A DNA stretch of 64,000 nt, taken from a virus. Numbering within the stretch: the first letter of the stretch is position 1; each line of letters begins with the position of its first letter. Below, piece by piece: positions 7,585-15,805 of the stretch. The notes beneath the pieces are model-generated. The model worked only from the letters and a program-made list of their open reading frames with translations, did not search any database and was not told the origin of the DNA. The DNA is taken from IMG/VR virus record IMGVR_UViG_3300043419_002186, positions 21,792-85,791 of that record; one strand, 5' to 3'. A program made the translations under genes and the position numbers.

Positions 7585-8927
7585 TGTTCAAGAAGAAGAA
7601 GAGCGCGGGCCTCGCGGGCGTCGAATCGATTGGCGACGACAAGTACTGCGTGGGCGCCAACCCCGACGCCAAGGTCAACATCTCCGCGGCTCGTTGGGCT
7701 CTCGACTTCCTCGAACGTCGCGCGGAAGAGGACCCGTGGTTCAACGGGACGACGCTCATCTTCCACTCGGGGCAGGTGAACTACACGAAGCATCAGCTCG
7801 TCGCTGAGAAGTTCAACACCTTCGGTCCCCGCGTCTCTCTCAACGAGGACGTCGCTCGCGGCATCGCGTGCACGCCCGCGCTGAACCCTGTCGCTGCTTC
7901 GGGCAAGAAGGGCGTCGCACTCACGCAGACGACCCCGTTCATCTACAAGACGCCGCTGCTCGCGGCGAAGTTCATCGAGGTCTGCGGCGAGAACGGCGAG
8001 AAGTGCCGAGGGCACAAGGACCTTGAGAAGCTCCTGCTGCAGCTTCGCTCGAAGGGAGCGCTTCGACCTGAGCACAAGCGCGCTGGCATGAAGGGCTTCT
8101 CCGCTTCCGTCCCCGCGGGCTTCGTCGGCTGCGACCCGAAGAAGCCGGTCAAGAAGCCCTACGCCGTCGGCTTCGGCACGAAGATTCGCGAGCTGGTGCG
8201 TGAGTACGCGGGAGACCCCAACGCGGTTGCCGTGGACCGTCACATCGCCGCTTGGGTCTGCAAGCACTACGGAACGTCGAGCCCCGAAATCAAGCAAGCG
8301 TGCCATGGCGCGTTCGCTGCGATGAGGCTCGAAGACGAGCAGAAGAAGTACGCGGTGGACTCCAAGAAGTGGAAGTCGCTGCAGAGGAAAATCGACAAAA
8401 TCGAGGACAAGACCAGTGCTTCGGTCGGTGCCTACGAGGAGTCGAAGAAGTACTCCATGCTCAAGAGCGTCGTCGCGGACGAGGCCAAGAAGTGCGGCGT
8501 CTCTCCCGCGCTGCTGCAGGTGGGCGCGTGGTTCAAGCAGACCTGCCGCGTCGGCGGGAAGAACGAGATGGTGTGGCTCGGCGCGAAGCGCAAGCTGCGC
8601 GAGGACGAAGACCCCGCGTGCGAGCTGGAGAAGGAAATCGTCGATGCCTGTGCCTCGGACTCGATGATTCACGGCTCCATCGGCTTCTGCGACGCGGACA
8701 GGAAGAAGAAGTTCTGCAACGCGTTCGCCATCCGCAAGGCCAAGATTGCGAAGGGGGAGATTGACCCCGACGCCGTCGGCAAGAAGAAGAGCAGGAGCAG
8801 GAAGGGAGCCAAGAAGGGCTCGAAGAAGGGGAAGGCGCTCAGCGGTCTCTCCTCCTCGGACATGGGCAAGGGCTGCTCCGTCGCCGGTCGCAAGGCTGTC
8901 CTCTCGCTCCTCGACAGGGCCATCTGA
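7584..8927 (+). CDS. Cysteine- and lysine-rich late protein of unknown function
   Basis: 447 residues; ATG 7584 overlaps the previous stop (GTG 7581 is an alternative). At about 190-225, 'KIRELVREYAGDPNAVAVDRHIAAWVCKHYG' resembles the 'GDPNAVTVD' segment of small helical phage proteins that look like DNA glycosylase folds; this is a weak resemblance. At least ten cysteines are spread along the protein, with a strongly basic, low-complexity stretch (about 392-415) near the end. A one-mismatch palindrome lies at 7622. A virion protein is possible from its place between thioredoxin-like and membrane proteins. Confidence 0.65.
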   Translation: MFKKKKSAGLAGVESIGDDKYCVGANPDAKVNISAARWALDFLERRAEEDPWFNGTTLIFHSGQVNYTKHQLVAEKFNTFGPRVSLNEDVARGIACTPALNPVAASGKKGVALTQTTPFIYKTPLLAAKFIEVCGENGEKCRGHKDLEKLLLQLRSKGALRPEHKRAGMKGFSASVPAGFVGCDPKKPVKKPYAVGFGTKIRELVREYAGDPNAVAVDRHIAAWVCKHYGTSSPEIKQACHGAFAAMRLEDEQKKYAVDSKKWKSLQRKIDKIEDKTSASVGAYEESKKYSMLKSVVADEAKKCGVSPALLQVGAWFKQTCRVGGKNEMVWLGAKRKLREDEDPACELEKEIVDACASDSMIHGSIGFCDADRKKKFCNAFAIRKAKIAKGEIDPDAVGKKKSRSRKGAKKGSKKGKALSGLSSSDMGKGCSVAGRKAVLSLLDRAI

Positions 8928-9271
8928 TGAACCTGCTCCAGCTCATCGTCATTGCCGGAATCGCTGCCGCTGGCGCCGTCAACGTCGTCCGCGCCGTCGT
9001 CCCGACGCTGTGGCTGCTGGTCAAGCCGTTCTCCTGCGACCTCTGCATGTCGTGGTGGTCGTCTCTCGCCGTCACCATCGCTTACGCGACGGTGAGCCCC
9101 GTGACAGTGCTGGAAGCCGCCATCGCAGTCCTCGGCGGGACCGCCCTCTCGCTCATTCTCGTCAAGCTCGTTGGAGTTCTGTCCGAGTCCCGAATCGATT
9201 CGCAGGTTGCCGACTTGGCCGTCTCGGCTGATACTGGCACTGCAGAAGAGGAGTCCTCCCATGTTCGGTAA
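8927..9271 (+). CDS. Small multi-pass membrane protein
   Basis: 114 residues: hydrophobic segments at about 3-32, 48-62 and 63-85, followed by a polar C-terminus. The loop contains 'FSCDLCMSWW' with a CxxC pair. The start overlaps the previous stop (TGATG) and the end overlaps the next gene by 11 bp. A holin role next to lysis functions is possible but unproven; a virion membrane protein is equally possible. An exact palindrome at 9191 encodes 'SRIDSQ'. Confidence 0.65.
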   Translation: MNLLQLIVIAGIAAAGAVNVVRAVVPTLWLLVKPFSCDLCMSWWSSLAVTIAYATVSPVTVLEAAIAVLGGTALSLILVKLVGVLSESRIDSQVADLAVSADTGTAEEESSHVR

Positions 9272-10163
9272 CGTAGACCTCATGCACTCTCTCGCGGGCA
9301 TCGCGAATCTCAGCGCTGCCCCAGCGTCCGACAAGGGCTTCGCGTCCGCGGCGAAGCGCCTTCCGAAGGAAGCGAAGGCCGAGTACAAGGCCATCGAGGA
9401 CCGCCTCAAGTCCGAGATCGACGCCTTCGAGGAGCGACAGAAGGAAGCGCTGGAAAAGCTCAAGGAGAAGCAGCGCGCCGCGCGCAAGGACTTCTTCCGC
9501 GCGTTCCCGCAAGCCCGCTATCTCTCCCCCGCGGAGCTGAAGAAGGCTCGCGAGGTCGTCAGCGCGTTCCTCCTCGGGAAGGAAGCTGGCAGCGAGGACA
9601 TGAAGACGGACGGTCTCTCGCTCGTCGTGGACGGTGCCGAAGTCGCCCGCCGCAACAGCATCAGCGACCGCTTCATCACCGTGTGCCCCGGAGAGTTCGG
9701 TGGCAAGGGCCGCGCCGAGCGTCGCGCCGCGAACGCCATCCTTGAGATGGTCGGCGCTGGCGTGCAGGTCTACGACCGTGACGGCGCCTCGTTCTTCGGC
9801 CCCCACGGCTCGAAGTCGGGCCGCGTGGTGTCGAGCGCGTGCCATCAGGTCGAGGTCGGCAAGAAGCTGCGCGACAGGGCGATGCAGGAAATCTACGGAC
9901 CCGCCATCGGCCCCGTGCGGCAGGAGTCGCGTGCTTCGCTCGACACGGGCGAGGGCATTCAGCTCAACCCGCTCGAAGCCCGCGCCATTGACCTTGAGGC
10001 CGAGGGCGTCGCGATGCGCGAGGGCAACCTCAAGCGTTATGGTCGCAAGCTCCGTGGCCGCAAGGCGTATCGTGCGAAGAAGGCCGCTGCCGCTGCCGAA
10101 GCTCGCAAGGCGGCGAAGAAGCCCGCGAAGAAGAAGGCCTCGAAGAAGAAGGCCAAGAAGTAA
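9261..10163 (+). CDS. Coiled-coil protein with a lysine/alanine-rich C-terminal tail
   Basis: 300 residues. A coiled coil spans about 30-80, rich in E, K and A. The middle domain has 'FITVCPGEFGGKGRAERRAANAI' and 'DGASFFGPHGSKSG'. The last 35 residues are almost only K and A, like histone H1-type tails. It overlaps the previous gene by 11 bp, with GAGG upstream of ATG 9261. A nucleic acid-binding role in virion assembly is plausible; no family is recognised. Confidence 0.65.
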   Translation: MFGNVDLMHSLAGIANLSAAPASDKGFASAAKRLPKEAKAEYKAIEDRLKSEIDAFEERQKEALEKLKEKQRAARKDFFRAFPQARYLSPAELKKAREVVSAFLLGKEAGSEDMKTDGLSLVVDGAEVARRNSISDRFITVCPGEFGGKGRAERRAANAILEMVGAGVQVYDRDGASFFGPHGSKSGRVVSSACHQVEVGKKLRDRAMQEIYGPAIGPVRQESRASLDTGEGIQLNPLEARAIDLEAEGVAMREGNLKRYGRKLRGRKAYRAKKAAAAAEARKAAKKPAKKKASKKKAKK

Positions 10164-10165
10164 GC

Positions 10166-10177
10166 TGAATCGATTCG
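10166..10177. repeat. Palindrome copy just behind the last large late gene
   Basis: TGAATCGATTCG two bases after the stop of the gene ending at 10163, in the leader of the next small gene. It is one of 47 exact core copies in the window and an example of the 'immediately after stop' placement seen at 13.9-19.2 kb on the other strand. Confidence 0.9.
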
Positions 10178-10196
10178 GGCGTTTGCGCCCATAACC

Positions 10197-10212
10197 GCGC
10201 CCCGTCGGGCGC
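10197..10212 (+). promoter_or_regulatory. GC hairpin upstream of a ribosome binding site
   Basis: GCGCCC-CGTC-GGGCGC forms a perfect 6-bp stem with a four-base loop. It is followed by AAGGGAAGGAG and ATG 10241. The same arrangement of a short GC stem before the Shine-Dalgarno sequence recurs before minus-strand genes between 13.8 and 26.1 kb. Confidence 0.5.
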
Positions 10213-10240
10213 AAGTACCCGAAAGGGAAGGAGCACGAAC

Positions 10241-10351
10241 ATGGCGATGAAGATGTGTCAGGTCAAGAAGGGCAAGAAGACGGTCACCAAGAAGGGCTGG
10301 CGTATCGCCAAGGGTGGCCGCTGCGTCAAGGCCAAGAAGCACAAGAAGTAA
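10241..10351 (+). CDS. 36-residue basic peptide gene
   Basis: ATG 10241 is preceded by AAGGGAAGGAG and followed by 36 codons. Half of the residues are Lys or Arg, and two cysteines are present (Cys6, Cys33). It lies between the last large late gene and a strong terminator, so it is the last gene of the operon. Small basic peptides of this sort occur as minor virion nucleoproteins; that role is inferred. Confidence 0.6.
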   Translation: MAMKMCQVKKGKKTVTKKGWRIAKGGRCVKAKKHKK

Positions 10352-10402
10352 GAACTCCGCGCCGACCCCCCGGCGCACGTCCCGCCACCCCTCGGGACAT
10401 TC

Positions 10403-10443
10403 GAAGGCCCGCTCTCCTCACGGAGGCGGGCCTTCGTCTTTTC
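10403..10443. terminator. Rho-independent terminator between convergent operons
   Basis: Perfect 10-bp stem: GAAGGCCCGC at 10403-10412 and GCGGGCCTTC at 10426-10435, followed by GTCTTTTC on the plus strand. It lies between the plus-strand late operon (ending 10351) and the minus-strand gene ending at 10459, so it may serve both. Confidence 0.8.
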
Positions 10444-10458
10444 CCGCTGCACTCTCGG

Positions 10459-10773
10459 TTACTTCTCGCGCCTCGGGGTCGTGTCGAGAGGCCTCGATTC
10501 GTAGCCCTCGGGGTGGCTCGCGAAGGGCGCGTCATGCCACCAGTAGCGCATGCGCCGCATGACGGGGCGACCGCTCTCCGAGAAGACCCACTCGTAGGCT
10601 CGGCCAAGGTAGCCGCGCTCGAAGAGGGACAGGAGCGAGTGCTGGACGCTGCGAGGGGACGCGGAGGGGTTCTGCTCCAGCACGGCAGTGAGCGCGTCTT
10701 CCGAGAGGAAGCCCTCGGGATGCGCAACGGCGTAGGCCTCGATGGCGGGGACGGTTCGGTTCGGACGTGCCAT
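10459..10773 (-). CDS. Small putative winged-helix protein downstream of integrase
   Basis: 104 residues. The helical N-terminal half ('FLSEDALTAVLEQ...SPRSVQHSLLSLFERGYLGR') looks like a winged helix-turn-helix, in which the second helix would read DNA and 'GYLGRAYEWVFSESGRPV' could be the wing. It starts two bases after the integrase stop, so it is co-transcribed and could be a directionality or regulatory factor. This is inference from pattern only. Confidence 0.6.
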   Translation of the reverse strand: MARPNRTVPAIEAYAVAHPEGFLSEDALTAVLEQNPSASPRSVQHSLLSLFERGYLGRAYEWVFSESGRPVMRRMRYWWHDAPFASHPEGYESRPLDTTPRREK

Positions 10774-10775
10774 CT

Positions 10776-11756
10776 CTACTTCTCCCGCGGCGTCAGCACC
10801 GCGCCCGCGCTCGTCTTGTCGAAGGCGTTCTCACGCTTGTCGTACCTGTTCAACGTCTCGACCCGTTTGTGGCCCGTGACCGACATCGTGTCCGCGTCGG
10901 AGACCTTGCGGGCCCTCGCCTCCGTCACGTGGCCGCTGCGAAGCGAGTGGCCCGCGAACTCGCGAGGGTCGAAGCCCGCGCGCCTTGCGGCAATCTTCAC
11001 GATGACCGCGATGGCATCCGGCGTCATGCAGCAGTCCTTCGGCTGACTGCTCCTGTTGAAGGGGCGGAAGACGGCTCCCGAATCGATTCGTGCCGCGATG
11101 AGCCATGCACGAAGCGCCGTCGCCGCACACAGCCCGCCCCCCTCGGTGACGAAGGGAATCGCCTTGAGCATGCCCTCGCCCCGCTGGTCCGTCTTTGAGC
11201 GACGCACCGTGACGAGGACGCCCTGCTCGGACCACTTGAGGTCCTGCATGTCGAGCCCCGCCAGCTCGGACCTGCGGAACGCGCCCGCGTAACCCATGAG
11301 GATGATGGCGCGGGCCCGAAGGCCATCGAGCGTGTTCGGGTTGCAGGTCGAGACCATCTTCTCGACCTTCGCCAGCGTGGCGGGCGCCTTCGCCTGTGTC
11401 GCGATGCCGAAGGTGCGCTCGATGCCCTTCATCACGGCCTTGACCGACTCCGTGGAGCACGGGTTCGGGTGGTTCGCGATGGCGTGCATCTTCGCGATGG
11501 CCGCGAGGCGACGGCGCAGGGTCGCTGGCTTCACCCTCTTCGCGTCGTCCGCGAGGAAGGCGGCGATGGTGACCGGGTTCGCGGGCATCGGCACTGCCTT
11601 GTGGGCACGGCACCAGTCATTGAACTCGGCCCAGTCGGAGGCGTAGGCGCGCCGCGTGTTCTCGGGGATGCTGTCGCGGATGAAGTCGCGAGCCTCCTCG
11701 ATGGGCTTCGCAAGTGCCGCGGGGACGGACGAATCGATTCGGATGAGGTCGCTCAT
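10776..11756 (-). CDS. Tyrosine recombinase (phage integrase)
   Basis: 326 residues. An N-terminal core-binding domain (about 25-115) precedes the catalytic domain with the full tyrosine recombinase set: Arg161 in 'GAFRRSELAGL', Lys188 in 'RRSKTD', His270 and Arg273 in 'GHSLRSGH', His296 in 'TGHKRVETLNRY' and the nucleophile Tyr305. It should cut and rejoin attachment sites. There is no long arm-binding domain, so it is of the short, XerC/D-like type. I could not identify an att site. The start ATG is only six bases from a TGATAACAT extended -10 candidate. Confidence 0.93.
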   Translation of the reverse strand: MSDLIRIDSSVPAALAKPIEEARDFIRDSIPENTRRAYASDWAEFNDWCRAHKAVPMPANPVTIAAFLADDAKRVKPATLRRRLAAIAKMHAIANHPNPCSTESVKAVMKGIERTFGIATQAKAPATLAKVEKMVSTCNPNTLDGLRARAIILMGYAGAFRRSELAGLDMQDLKWSEQGVLVTVRRSKTDQRGEGMLKAIPFVTEGGGLCAATALRAWLIAARIDSGAVFRPFNRSSQPKDCCMTPDAIAVIVKIAARRAGFDPREFAGHSLRSGHVTEARARKVSDADTMSVTGHKRVETLNRYDKRENAFDKTSAGAVLTPREK

Positions 11757-11762
11757 TCCTGC

Positions 11763-11771
11763 ATGTTATCA
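11763..11771 (-). promoter_or_regulatory. Extended -10 promoter candidate for integrase
   Basis: On the minus strand TGATAACAT matches the TGnTAnnnT extended -10 pattern. It ends six bases before the integrase ATG, which would place transcription start at or next to the start codon, giving a leaderless or nearly leaderless message. No convincing -35 box is visible. Confidence 0.4.
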
Positions 11772-11793
11772 CGAGCCAAGTCCGACGCCCACC

Positions 11794-12090
11794 TCACACC
11801 TGCCTGAGACGCCCCGCGACGCACGCACGCACCAGCCGCTCCGCAACCTCGTACTTCTCGACGTAGCCCTCGTCCGTCGCATGGATGCTGACGACGCCCT
11901 CGACGCCCGTCTCTTCCCACCCCGAATCGAGAAGCTGCGGCAGGACCTCGCGGGTGGCCGAGGCGTACACGTGGGGGTAGAGTGCCCATATCGCGATGGC
12001 GTCCTGCTTCGGAAAGCGGGCGCAGTGCTCAAGGAAGGTCGGTGCCATATGGGTCGGGGTCTTGCTGGTCTGTCCGCGTACTTTGCTCAT
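11794..12090 (-). CDS. Small hypothetical protein
   Basis: 98 residues; GAGGAG lies six bases before ATG. Globular, with 'APTFLEHCARFPKQDAIAIWALYPHVYASA' and a C-terminal helix. No family is recognised. It is divergent from the plus-strand gene that starts at about 12109. Confidence 0.6.
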   Translation of the reverse strand: MSKVRGQTSKTPTHMAPTFLEHCARFPKQDAIAIWALYPHVYASATREVLPQLLDSGWEETGVEGVVSIHATDEGYVEKYEVAERLVRACVAGRLRQV

Positions 12091-12108
12091 CACAGGTCTC
12101 CTCGGGGA

Positions 12109-12630
12109 ATGGGTGCCGGTCTCGACGAGGCTTCGCCCGCCGTCATCGGCTGGATTGGAATGGACTTCGGTCAGTACCAGCGCGCGTTCCCCCTCGCAGA
12201 GGCTCGGGACGCGGCTCGGAAGATTGTCGAGGTCTACTTCCGAGGCGCCACGTTCTTCAACAGCACGGGCGCTTGGGAAGGGACCGAGAACGGCGGCATG
12301 GCAGTGCAGCTCTACTCCCCCGTGCGAGGCGACGACGACCCCGCGACGCTGGACTTCATCAACCGCATGCGCGCCGCGGCGTGGCACATCAAGAAGGCCT
12401 TCGAGCAGTACGCCGTCTCCGTTGTGACGCAGCTCCCCAGCGGGAAGAGCTACGTCGAGTTCGTGGGAGAGGACACGAAGAAGGTCCCCACCGCTGAGCA
12501 GTCGCGCCTCTACACGAAGAGCGAGTACACGAAGAAGCTCTACCCCGCGCTCAGCAAGTCGCTGCAGCGGGCCCACTCACGAAGGCTCTCGGTGCCGACG
12601 GTCGTGGACCCGGCGAACCTCGTTCGGTAG
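12109..12630 (+). CDS. Lone plus-strand gene within the minus-strand block, hypothetical
   Basis: 173 residues from ATG 12109; ATG 12160 (156 residues) is an alternative, and neither has a good ribosome binding site. Content is coding-like: 'FPLAEARDAARKIVEVYFRGATFFNSTGAWEG', 'DPATLDFINRMRAAAWHIKKAFEQ', 'LPSGKSYVEFVGED'. The function is unknown. It faces a terminator hairpin at 12661. Being alone on this strand, it may be separately controlled, for example expressed in the lysogen. Confidence 0.6.
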   Translation: MGAGLDEASPAVIGWIGMDFGQYQRAFPLAEARDAARKIVEVYFRGATFFNSTGAWEGTENGGMAVQLYSPVRGDDDPATLDFINRMRAAAWHIKKAFEQYAVSVVTQLPSGKSYVEFVGEDTKKVPTAEQSRLYTKSEYTKKLYPALSKSLQRAHSRRLSVPTVVDPANLVR

Positions 12631-12660
12631 CGCGCACCCCCCGGCCCCCGGCCAAGTGAA

Positions 12661-12690
12661 AGCCCCCGCCGCCCGAAGGCAGCGGGGGCT
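12661..12690. terminator. Terminator hairpin between convergent genes
   Basis: AGCCCCCGC (12661-12669) pairs with GCGGGGGCT (12682-12690) around a 12-base loop. It sits between the plus-strand gene ending at 12630 and the minus-strand gene ending at 12705, and could stop both. No long T-run follows. Confidence 0.6.
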
Positions 12691-12704
12691 TCGCCGTTCC
12701 AAGG

Positions 12705-13094
12705 TCAGACGCGCAGGTGCGAAGGGACCTTCTCGAACTCCCTTCGCATCACATCGTCAAGCGTCGGCCTCGGGTGGTCCCCGTCCCACACGCTCTTCTT
12801 CTTCAGCGGGGCCCGCAGACGGCCCGACTCCTCTCGAAGCTCGCGGCGCACGCGGCCGTCGTAGTCGTCCATGCACTCCTTCGAGCAGAAGAAGCCGAAG
12901 GCGTCAGCGTCCGCCTCTCGCCTCTCGCACTCGATGCACGGGTCCTCCAGCTCGGGCTTCGGCAGCGGCGTCGAGGAGAGCCCCATGTCCAGCCGCGTGT
13001 TCCGCAGCAGGTTCGCGAGGGCACCTGAGAAGGCGCGCTCCTTCAAGTGCTCCTCGACCAGCTCCTTGAGCAGCGCGTCGCACATCATGCACAT
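12705..13094 (-). CDS. Small zinc-binding-type hypothetical protein
   Basis: 129 residues. 'CIECERR...GFFCSKECMDDY' is a treble-clef or MYND-like Cys cluster (CxxC with CxxxC), and the N-terminus carries 'MCMMC'. The remainder is charged and helical. It overlaps the next upstream gene by one base. Its role is unknown; it is one of many small Cys-cluster proteins in this genome. Confidence 0.6.
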   Translation of the reverse strand: MCMMCDALLKELVEEHLKERAFSGALANLLRNTRLDMGLSSTPLPKPELEDPCIECERREADADAFGFFCSKECMDDYDGRVRRELREESGRLRAPLKKKSVWDGDHPRPTLDDVMRREFEKVPSHLRV

Positions 13095-13330
13095 CAGTGG
13101 CCTCCCTTCGGCATCACGGCCGTGCCGCGGATGATGAGCTGCTCCGTGTCACTCGCCTGTCCCCTGTCCTTGCTCCATGGCACGTGCCCCACCTCGGGTG
13201 CCTCGTCCGAGAGGATGATGTGCGCGCAGTACGTCATGCAGCCCACGAAGACCGCGAGCAGCAGGAGCAGCATCGTCCCGTAGAGCGTGAAGGGGTTCTT
13301 CTTCCGAATCGATTCGAGTGCTCGTCCCAT
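13094..13330 (-). CDS. Small single-span membrane protein
   Basis: 78 residues. A basic N-terminus is followed by one transmembrane helix (about 18-38, 'MLLLLLAVFVGCMTYCAHIIL') and a polar C-terminal half. An exact palindrome at 13305 encodes 'ESIRKK' near the N-terminus. Function unknown. Confidence 0.6.
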   Translation of the reverse strand: MGRALESIRKKNPFTLYGTMLLLLLAVFVGCMTYCAHIILSDEAPEVGHVPWSKDRGQASDTEQLIIRGTAVMPKGGH

Positions 13331-13331
13331 G

Positions 13332-13862
13332 TCAGTCCTCCTTCTTGAACGCGTCGAGCCGCTCGAAGCCGCCCTGTCCCTTGAACGCCTCGACCGTCTG
13401 CCTCGTCCACCACGGGGGCATCGACTCCCCGAAGGACGCGATGCGGTCGCCCTGCCCGATGACACCCCCTACGGGGACCCCGTGCACATTGCGCGCGTGG
13501 CAGGTGAGCACGTCCGTGTCAGTGCCGACGACGAGGATGGTCACCTCGTAGCCGAAGGCCTCCGCGACCGCGTAGTACGGGGCCACCTCGCCCAGCGACG
13601 TGTTCGTGTTGTCCACGACGACCACGTCGGACTTGGGGTGTTCGGCCACCGCGGCGACGAACGAGCGGATGCACGCCCCGTGTGCCTCGCCCAGCAGCGA
13701 GGGGTCGAACTTGTAGGTGCGCGTCTCGGGGTGGAGGAAGAAGTCGTCCGCGCTGACGATGACGCCCTGCCCGACGCGGAGACCCGCGACGAGCTGCTGT
13801 GCCAGCGTGCTCTTGCCCGCGCCGCTGACGCCCTGAAGGATGAAGACCTGCCGATTGCCCAT
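13332..13862 (-). CDS. P-loop kinase of the polynucleotide kinase/AAA_33 type
   Basis: 176 residues. Walker A 'GVSGAGKST' (11-19), 'VIVSADDFFLHPETRTYKFDPSLLGEAHGACIRSF' matching the 'SaDdff...y.fd...l..aH..c' signature of NEDD4BP2-like P-loop kinases, and 'VVVDNTNTS' as the second motif. Such proteins phosphorylate nucleic acid ends or small molecules. There is no phosphatase or ligase domain, so this is a stand-alone kinase. In phages it could take part in RNA or DNA end repair. A 6-bp GC hairpin followed by GAGGAG precedes the start. Confidence 0.8.
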   Translation of the reverse strand: MGNRQVFILQGVSGAGKSTLAQQLVAGLRVGQGVIVSADDFFLHPETRTYKFDPSLLGEAHGACIRSFVAAVAEHPKSDVVVVDNTNTSLGEVAPYYAVAEAFGYEVTILVVGTDTDVLTCHARNVHGVPVGGVIGQGDRIASFGESMPPWWTRQTVEAFKGQGGFERLDAFKKED

Positions 13863-13934
13863 GTCACTACTCCTCGCGGCCTTGGCCGCTTCCTGCATTC
13901 CCCCCGCCCCACAATGGGGCGGGGGGTCGTTCTG

Positions 13935-13946
13935 TGAATCGATTCG
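13935..13946. repeat. Palindrome copy directly behind a stop codon
   Basis: TGAATCGATTCG ends two bases before the stop of the gene at 13949. The same placement is seen at 14631, 18139 and 19175, which lie 0-2 bases behind stop codons. Confidence 0.9.
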
Positions 13947-13948
13947 GA

Positions 13949-14578
13949 CTACGCCTCTTTGACGAGGATGAGTGCGCCCGATAGCCCGGTATCCCCAACG
14001 CAGACCGCGTCGGCGCCCTTCTTCTCGGGGTTGAACACCACCGCGGCATTCGAAGGTGAGACGCTGTTGGGGCCGCTCTCAAGCCACACCCAGTTCCTGA
14101 GTCCACCGAAGCCGGGCAGCAGCTCGCTGATGGGCTTCTGCATCGAGAGGGCCTCCTGCAGCTTGAGGAGCCTCCAGCCCTCCTTCGCGAACGCCGCCAC
14201 GTTGGAGTGGGTGGCGTGGTCCTTCACGAACCGAAGTCGAAGGCCTCCCCACTTCTCCTCCTGAGTGCCCTCCGAGAGGGGAGGCGCGTAGGTCTCGGGC
14301 TTGCCGTAGGCGTCCACCCTCTCCTGCAGCAGACGGATGAGGTCCTTGTTGTAGCCGGGGCTCATTCCAGCGATGCCCTCGACCACGGGTGCCGCGGGCA
14401 TGCGGTCGGTGAACTTCTGCAGGAACTCGACGTGCCTCTCTCGCGTGACGAGGGCCTCGTAGACGATGGTGCCGAGGGCCCCCGCCCCCTTGTGCTGGAT
14501 GAAGCGGTTGATGAGGGTGGTGAGCTGTGCGCCGCTGATGGTGTCAGCGAGGGTCGTTTCCGAAATCTCGATCTTCAT
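13949..14578 (-). CDS. Hypothetical protein
   Basis: 209 residues from ATG 14578, with AGGAGAGACAC upstream. The N-terminal half is helical, the C-terminal half beta-rich, ending 'GADAVCVGDTGLSGALILVKEA'. It has no cysteine cluster or membrane segment. Family unknown. Its gene is flanked on both sides by copies of the palindrome behind a GC-rich hairpin. Confidence 0.6.
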   Translation of the reverse strand: MKIEISETTLADTISGAQLTTLINRFIQHKGAGALGTIVYEALVTRERHVEFLQKFTDRMPAAPVVEGIAGMSPGYNKDLIRLLQERVDAYGKPETYAPPLSEGTQEEKWGGLRLRFVKDHATHSNVAAFAKEGWRLLKLQEALSMQKPISELLPGFGGLRNWVWLESGPNSVSPSNAAVVFNPEKKGADAVCVGDTGLSGALILVKEA

Positions 14579-14644
14579 GTGTCTCTCCTGTCGTTGCCCC
14601 CGCCCCACCACGGGGAGGGGGGCCATTCGGTGAATCGATTCGAG

Positions 14645-15202
14645 CTAGACGGGGAACGGGTCCGAAATCTCGCCCAGCCTGAAGGCAAGCTCCGCGGCCA
14701 GCTCCCCGTCCGTCAGACGGTCCAGCAGGGCCCTCGCGAAGCAGCTCCTCGCGCCCTCGTAGCTGTCCACGGCACCAGCCTCCGTCGCCAGCGGGTCGAG
14801 CAGGTCATCGAGGTGGAAGTCCTCGCGCTCCAAGGCCTCCTGCACCTGCTTCACGGTGAGGGGCTTGGGCTTTGCGGCCTCGTCCAGCTTCTCCGCGCAG
14901 GGGCGGCAGACGAGCCCCTCGACGGAGATGCCCGTGGAGGTCTCGAAGGGGCGCGAGGTGAGGTCGAACCACGGGAACTTGCGCCAGCAGCGGGAGCAGT
15001 CACGCGGGGGCTCGGGGGACGGCAGTGGCTTTGAGACGAGGACGGCGGTGGGCACCGCGGCGGGCACTGCGCGCTTCGCCTCGTCCTCGTACTCTTCGCG
15101 CTGCACCGCGAGGCAGGGCTCACAGGTGAGCTGACCCACGACGTTGAGAGTCCCCTCGTCAAAGCCTTCGCCGCACGCCTCGCACACGTTCTCGGTTTCC
15201 AT
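14645..15202 (-). CDS. Small protein with two CxxC zinc ribbons
   Basis: 185 residues. Cys pairs at 'CEACGE' and 'CEPC' (about 8-32) form one likely zinc ribbon, and 'CSRCWRKF' and 'CRPC' (about 70-102) a second. A helical C-terminal region with 'TVKQVQEALEREDFHLDDLL' follows. No catalytic motif is visible; protein or nucleic acid binding is likely. GAGGAG lies seven bases before the start, preceded by a 6-bp GC hairpin (15216-15229). Confidence 0.65.
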   Translation of the reverse strand: METENVCEACGEGFDEGTLNVVGQLTCEPCLAVQREEYEDEAKRAVPAAVPTAVLVSKPLPSPEPPRDCSRCWRKFPWFDLTSRPFETSTGISVEGLVCRPCAEKLDEAAKPKPLTVKQVQEALEREDFHLDDLLDPLATEAGAVDSYEGARSCFARALLDRLTDGELAAELAFRLGEISDPFPV

Positions 15203-15253
15203 CTTCAGTCTCCTCGCGCCCTTGGGCGCTTCCTGTTCGTACTGACGTTCGAG

Positions 15254-15276
15254 CCTTCCTGCCTCTGACAGGAAGG
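15254..15276. other. Perfect 8-bp inverted repeat in the gap 15203-15385
   Basis: CCTTCCTG and CAGGAAGG around a 7-base loop. It lies in a 183-bp gap that also contains GATAA-AGGGGTA-TTATC-like symmetry near 15331-15345, which could hold a promoter reading toward 15202 (TATTAT on the minus strand). It could be an attenuator, an operator or the terminator of the upstream gene; a T-run is absent. Confidence 0.45.
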
Positions 15277-15385
15277 GTTGGGGTCCATCGGGGGCCCGCC
15301 CATCCCCCACCACTCTCGGCCTTGGCCTCTGATAATACCCCTTATCGTGGGTCGAGGCTACACCCCGGACCCGGATGGACCCGGC

Positions 15386-15805
15386 TCAGGGCTCGGGGTA
15401 CAGGCACAGTCCCATCCCCTCGCGAATGGCTTCGGTGCCTCTCGCGGTGCCCGCGGCCTTCGCACGCACCAGCGACTGCGCGTAGCCCTCCTGTCGGAAG
15501 AACTCGCTGCCACCACCCGCGATGACCCACATGTGGGTCGCACCCTCGGGCCACGAAGGCTGCGGCTGGTCGAAGACGCGGACGAGGATGCACTTGTCCC
15601 CGTCGAGGATGAGGGCCCTCTCCCAAAAGTCGTTGACCTGCTCCCACTTGCTGGTGAAGAGGCCAGCCACGGGCACCAGCTTGCCCTCGGCCCACTTCGC
15701 GTAGGCCTCTGCGTGGGCGTCGTGCAGCTCGCCGCAGAGGTCGCAGCGCTCGAAGGGCTCGCGCCCATGGGGGCAGGGCCCGAAGAACCAGTCGGGGTTC
15801 AGCAT
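15386..15805 (-). CDS. Hypothetical protein with a His/Cys cluster
   Basis: 139 residues. 'CPHGREPFERCDLCGELHDAHAEAY' near the N-terminus is a likely metal site. The middle resembles an RNase/tudor-like beta fold ('WERALILDGDKCILVRVFD') but I cannot assign a family. It overlaps the next upstream gene's end by seven bases, so they are co-transcribed. Confidence 0.6.
   Translation of the reverse strand: MLNPDWFFGPCPHGREPFERCDLCGELHDAHAEAYAKWAEGKLVPVAGLFTSKWEQVNDFWERALILDGDKCILVRVFDQPQPSWPEGATHMWVIAGGGSEFFRQEGYAQSLVRAKAAGTARGTEAIREGMGLCLYPEP

Noticed and set aside
7509-8672. 387-codon minus-strand open frame
   Set aside because: Antisense of the late gene 7584; no start signal and shadow-type composition.
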